DNA from: CAVQCX01 sp050050175
GTDB lineage: Bacteria; Pseudomonadota; Gammaproteobacteria; Chromatiales; Chromatiaceae
NCBI GenBank assembly: GCA_050050175.1
Contig: JASFUT010000011.1
Span: 1 to 24,705, forward strand
Reading direction: 5' to 3'
DNA length: 24,705 nucleotides
In this document: in pieces, positions 23,145 through 24,705 of the stretch
Layout: each line of letters starts with the position of its first letter
How positions within the stretch are numbered: the first letter of the stretch is position 1
Made by a program: the position numbers and the translations under genes
Notes under the pieces: generated by a model
The model's database searches: none
What the model was told of the DNA's origin: nothing
Seen by the model: the letters and a program-made list of their open reading frames with translations, nothing else

Positions 23145-24152
23145 ATGAAGGTCTTGGTCACGGGAAGTGCCGGCTTCATCGGTTCCGCGCTCGCCCTGCG
23201 CCTGCTCGGGCGCGGCGACGAGGTCGTCGGTATCGACAACCTCAACCCCTACTACGACGTCGCGCTGAAGAAGGCGAGACTCGCCCGCACCCTCGACCAT
23301 GACGCCTACACCGACGCCCGCCTGGATCTCGAGGACCGGCGTGGCGTGGCGGAGGCCTTCGAGCGGCACGGGCCCGATAGGGTCGTCAACCTGGCGGCGC
23401 AGGCGGGCGTGCGCTACTCGATAGAGAATCCGCTGGCCTACGTGGACACCAACCTGGTGGGCTTCGCCAACATCCTCGAGGCCTGCCGGCACAATGGGGT
23501 GGAGCACCTGGTATATGCCTCGAGCAGCTCCGTCTACGGCGCCAATACCAACATGCCCTTCTCGGTGCACCACAACGTGGATCATCCGCTGAGCCTGTAC
23601 GCGGCGACCAAGAAGGCGAACGAGCTGATGGCGCATACCTACAGCCATCTCTACGGGCTGCCGACCACCGGCCTGCGGTTCTTCACCGTGTACGGCCCCT
23701 GGGGCCGTCCGGACATGGCGCTGTTCAAGTTCACCCGCAGCATCCTGGCCGGCGAGCCCATCGACGTATTCAACCATGGCCGTCACCGGCGGGATTTCAC
23801 CTATATCGACGATATCGTCGAGGGGGTGATCCGGGTGCTGGACCGGGTCGCGGCGCCCAATCCGGACTGGTCCGGGGACGCGCCGGACTCCGCCAGCAGC
23901 AGTGCGCCCTACCGGCTCTACAACATCGGCAATCAACGGCCGGTGGAGCTCATGCACTACATCGAGGTGCTGGAGCACTGCCTGGGCCGGAAGGCGGAGA
24001 AGAACCTGCTGCCTCTGCAGCCCGGCGACGTGCCCGCCACCTACGCGGACGTGGCAGACCTGACGAACGACACCGGCTACCGGCCCGCCACCACGGTCGA
24101 GCAGGGGGTGGCGAGCTTCGTGGAGTGGTATCGGGGCTACTACGGCGTCTGA
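23145..24152 (+). CDS. UDP-glucuronate 4-epimerase-like NAD-dependent epimerase
   Basis: This 335-residue short-chain dehydrogenase/reductase has the cofactor motif GSAGFIG at residues 7-13, the DNLNPYYD segment, the SSSSVYG serine region and the catalytic pair Tyr152/Lys156 in YAATKKANE. The stretch FFTVYGPWGRPDMALFKFT, given here in part as TVYGPWGRPDMALF, is typical of the CapI/LpsL group that interconverts UDP-glucuronate and UDP-galacturonate. It does not look like TviC/WbpP, the usual partner of a TviB enzyme. The start has AAGGGGAA upstream at a suitable distance. It is the second gene after the dehydrogenase and probably in the same transcript. The substrate could be the N-acetylated uronic acid instead; the sequence alone does not decide. 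Confidence 0.92.
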   Translation: MKVLVTGSAGFIGSALALRLLGRGDEVVGIDNLNPYYDVALKKARLARTLDHDAYTDARLDLEDRRGVAEAFERHGPDRVVNLAAQAGVRYSIENPLAYVDTNLVGFANILEACRHNGVEHLVYASSSSVYGANTNMPFSVHHNVDHPLSLYAATKKANELMAHTYSHLYGLPTTGLRFFTVYGPWGRPDMALFKFTRSILAGEPIDVFNHGRHRRDFTYIDDIVEGVIRVLDRVAAPNPDWSGDAPDSASSSAPYRLYNIGNQRPVELMHYIEVLEHCLGRKAEKNLLPLQPGDVPATYADVADLTNDTGYRPATTVEQGVASFVEWYRGYYGV

Positions 24153-24328
24153 AGGGACGACGCCGGCCCGGGTCAGGGCGCAAAGGAAGCGGGCCGAGGA
24201 GCGAAGTCCGGGAGGCAGTCGGCCCCCGCCCCTGGCCCGCAGGCTAGCGCTTCATCCGCGGAGACGACCTTGATCGCCCCGCCGAGTATGACCGTAGCGC
24301 CGCGCCGGGCGACGCGCATTGACGTGAG
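24153..24328. other. Intergenic region after the epimerase, GC-rich hairpin potential
   Basis: A convergent spacer between the epimerase and the small minus-strand ORF. GCGGGCC (24189-24195) can pair with GGCCCGC (24234-24240), and GGGCCGA (24191-24197) alternatively with TCGGCCC (24219-24225). Neither stem is followed by a T-run, so I do not call a Rho-independent terminator. No gene is visible. Confidence 0.35.
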
Positions 24329-24574
24329 TCAACCCGGGCCTCCTCGGATCGGTGCGGCAACAGGGGGAGTCCTGCGGAGATCCTCGAGAGAACGCCGCTT
24401 CTCGTCCACCAGCGCTTCGTAGAAGCGGGTCATGGCCCTCTCGTAGGCGCAGTCGCCCAGGTGACCCATCTGCTCGAGTCGCGCCTCGCAGTAGGCGATG
24501 TCGTCGAGCAGCGCCCGCTGTTCGCATACGGCCCGCGTGCTCGGCGGGAATTCGATCTTGTCCGTGTAAGTCAC
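24329..24574 (-). CDS. Small hypothetical protein, 81 residues
   Basis: I do not recognise this protein. It is short, charged and probably mostly helical, with three cysteines (residues 17, 29 and 42) and a basic/acidic central helix (ERAMTRFYEALVDEKRRSLEDL). It has no signal peptide or membrane segment. The start is GTG, supported by GGAG eight bases upstream on the minus strand. The tail after about residue 68 is proline- and glycine-rich. A CATAAT -10-like hexamer (plus 24634-24639) lies about 60 bases upstream, and a heptamer repeat lies just beyond it. Overlapping frames on the same strand encode arginine-rich nonsense. It is probably real, but with no family match it remains a prediction. 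Confidence 0.55.
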   Translation of the reverse strand: MTYTDKIEFPPSTRAVCEQRALLDDIAYCEARLEQMGHLGDCAYERAMTRFYEALVDEKRRSLEDLRRTPPVAAPIRGGPG

Positions 24575-24633
24575 GTCGGCAGCTCCGTCTTGCTTGTGGC
24601 TCAGCCCCGACCTTAATCCGGACCTGTTGCGGC

Positions 24634-24639
24634 ATTATG
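24634..24639 (-). promoter_or_regulatory. Candidate -10 element of the 81-residue ORF
   Basis: On the minus strand CATAAT matches five of six -10 consensus bases. At a 17-base spacing the -35 position reads CTGTCT and falls inside the heptamer repeat at 24651-24674. A second -10-like hexamer, TACAAT (plus 24679-24684), lies beyond the repeat, with its -35 at the window edge. Which one is used cannot be told from the sequence. Confidence 0.3.
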
Positions 24640-24650
24640 ACCGGACGCTG

Positions 24651-24674
24651 GACAGGAGACAGGAGACAGGAGAC
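24651..24674. repeat. Heptamer tandem repeat, three and a half copies
   Basis: The unit GACAGGA is repeated three times exactly (24651-24671) and followed by GAC. It sits in the promoter or leader region of the small minus-strand ORF. Such short repeats can change copy number by slippage. Confidence 0.9.
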
Positions 24675-24705
24675 GGGGATTGTAGCGGGATGGGTTGCGC
24701 GTGCC

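Noticed and set aside
24189..24240. GC-rich stem (GCGGGCC with GGCCCGC) after the epimerase as a terminator
   Set aside because: The loop is 38 bases and there is no T-run; in DNA this GC-rich such pairings are common.
24319..24332. TTGAC-N4-GTCAA palindrome, similar in shape to CRP/FNR-family sites
   Set aside because: It spans the stop codon of the small ORF, has no promoter next to it, and a palindrome with five-base arms is expected many times by chance in 24 kb.
24252..24635. Longer minus-strand frame (127 codons) overlapping the 81-residue ORF
   Set aside because: It is arginine-rich out-of-frame sequence; the 81-residue frame has the better ribosome-binding site and composition.

Overview
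The window is a GC-rich (roughly two-thirds G+C) bacterial chromosome segment, very probably from a gammaproteobacterium. ZipA is confined to that class, and the order smc-zipA-ligA is typical of it (Pseudomonas and relatives). The PEP-CTERM/exosortase regulatory genes suggest an environmental, biofilm-forming lineage; Chromatiales-like is my guess and is not proven by the sequence. I see no rRNA, tRNA, CRISPR array, insertion sequence, phage gene or convincing Rho-independent terminator. Fifteen protein genes are well supported, plus one probable small gene at the right end.

Layout. (1) 302-5175, plus strand: prkA, yeaH/yhbH and spoVR, a stress/sporulation-like kinase module whose proteins look like the Bacillus versions. 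A good match to an RpoE/AlgU-type promoter lies 70-95 bases upstream of prkA, and an AT-rich island separates yeaH from spoVR. (2) 5162-11894, minus strand: smc, zipA, ligA and a small three-helix membrane protein, the chromosome-segregation, division and ligation operon. (3) 11895-12105: a divergent, strikingly AT-rich intergenic region with an imperfect inverted repeat. (4) 12106-13834, plus strand: queF (queuosine pathway) and a D-ribulose kinase of the cyanobacterial/plant SePSK type. (5) 13817-21548, minus strand: a PEP-CTERM-associated sugar transferase, histidine kinase PrsK, sigma-54 activator PrsR and TPR protein PrsT, read in that order as an apparent operon. (6) 21831-24152, plus strand: a TviB-type UDP-HexNAc dehydrogenase and a UDP-glucuronate 4-epimerase-like enzyme, divergent from the sugar transferase. 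(7) 24153-24705: a short GTG-started ORF on the minus strand with a heptamer tandem repeat upstream.

How the parts work together. Blocks 5 and 6 form one side of an exopolysaccharide/exosortase locus. The two plus-strand enzymes make acidic nucleotide sugars, the transferase starts the lipid-linked repeat unit, and PrsK-PrsR control sigma-54-dependent genes for PEP-CTERM proteins. The exosortase itself and further glycosyltransferases are not in the window and would be expected beyond the right edge. Blocks 1 and 2 meet tail to tail with a 14-base overlap, and blocks 4 and 5 meet tail to tail with an 18-base overlap, so the region is tightly packed. The two AT-rich islands (about 3536-3585 and 11940-12000) stand out sharply from this background and are the clearest unexplained regulatory DNA.
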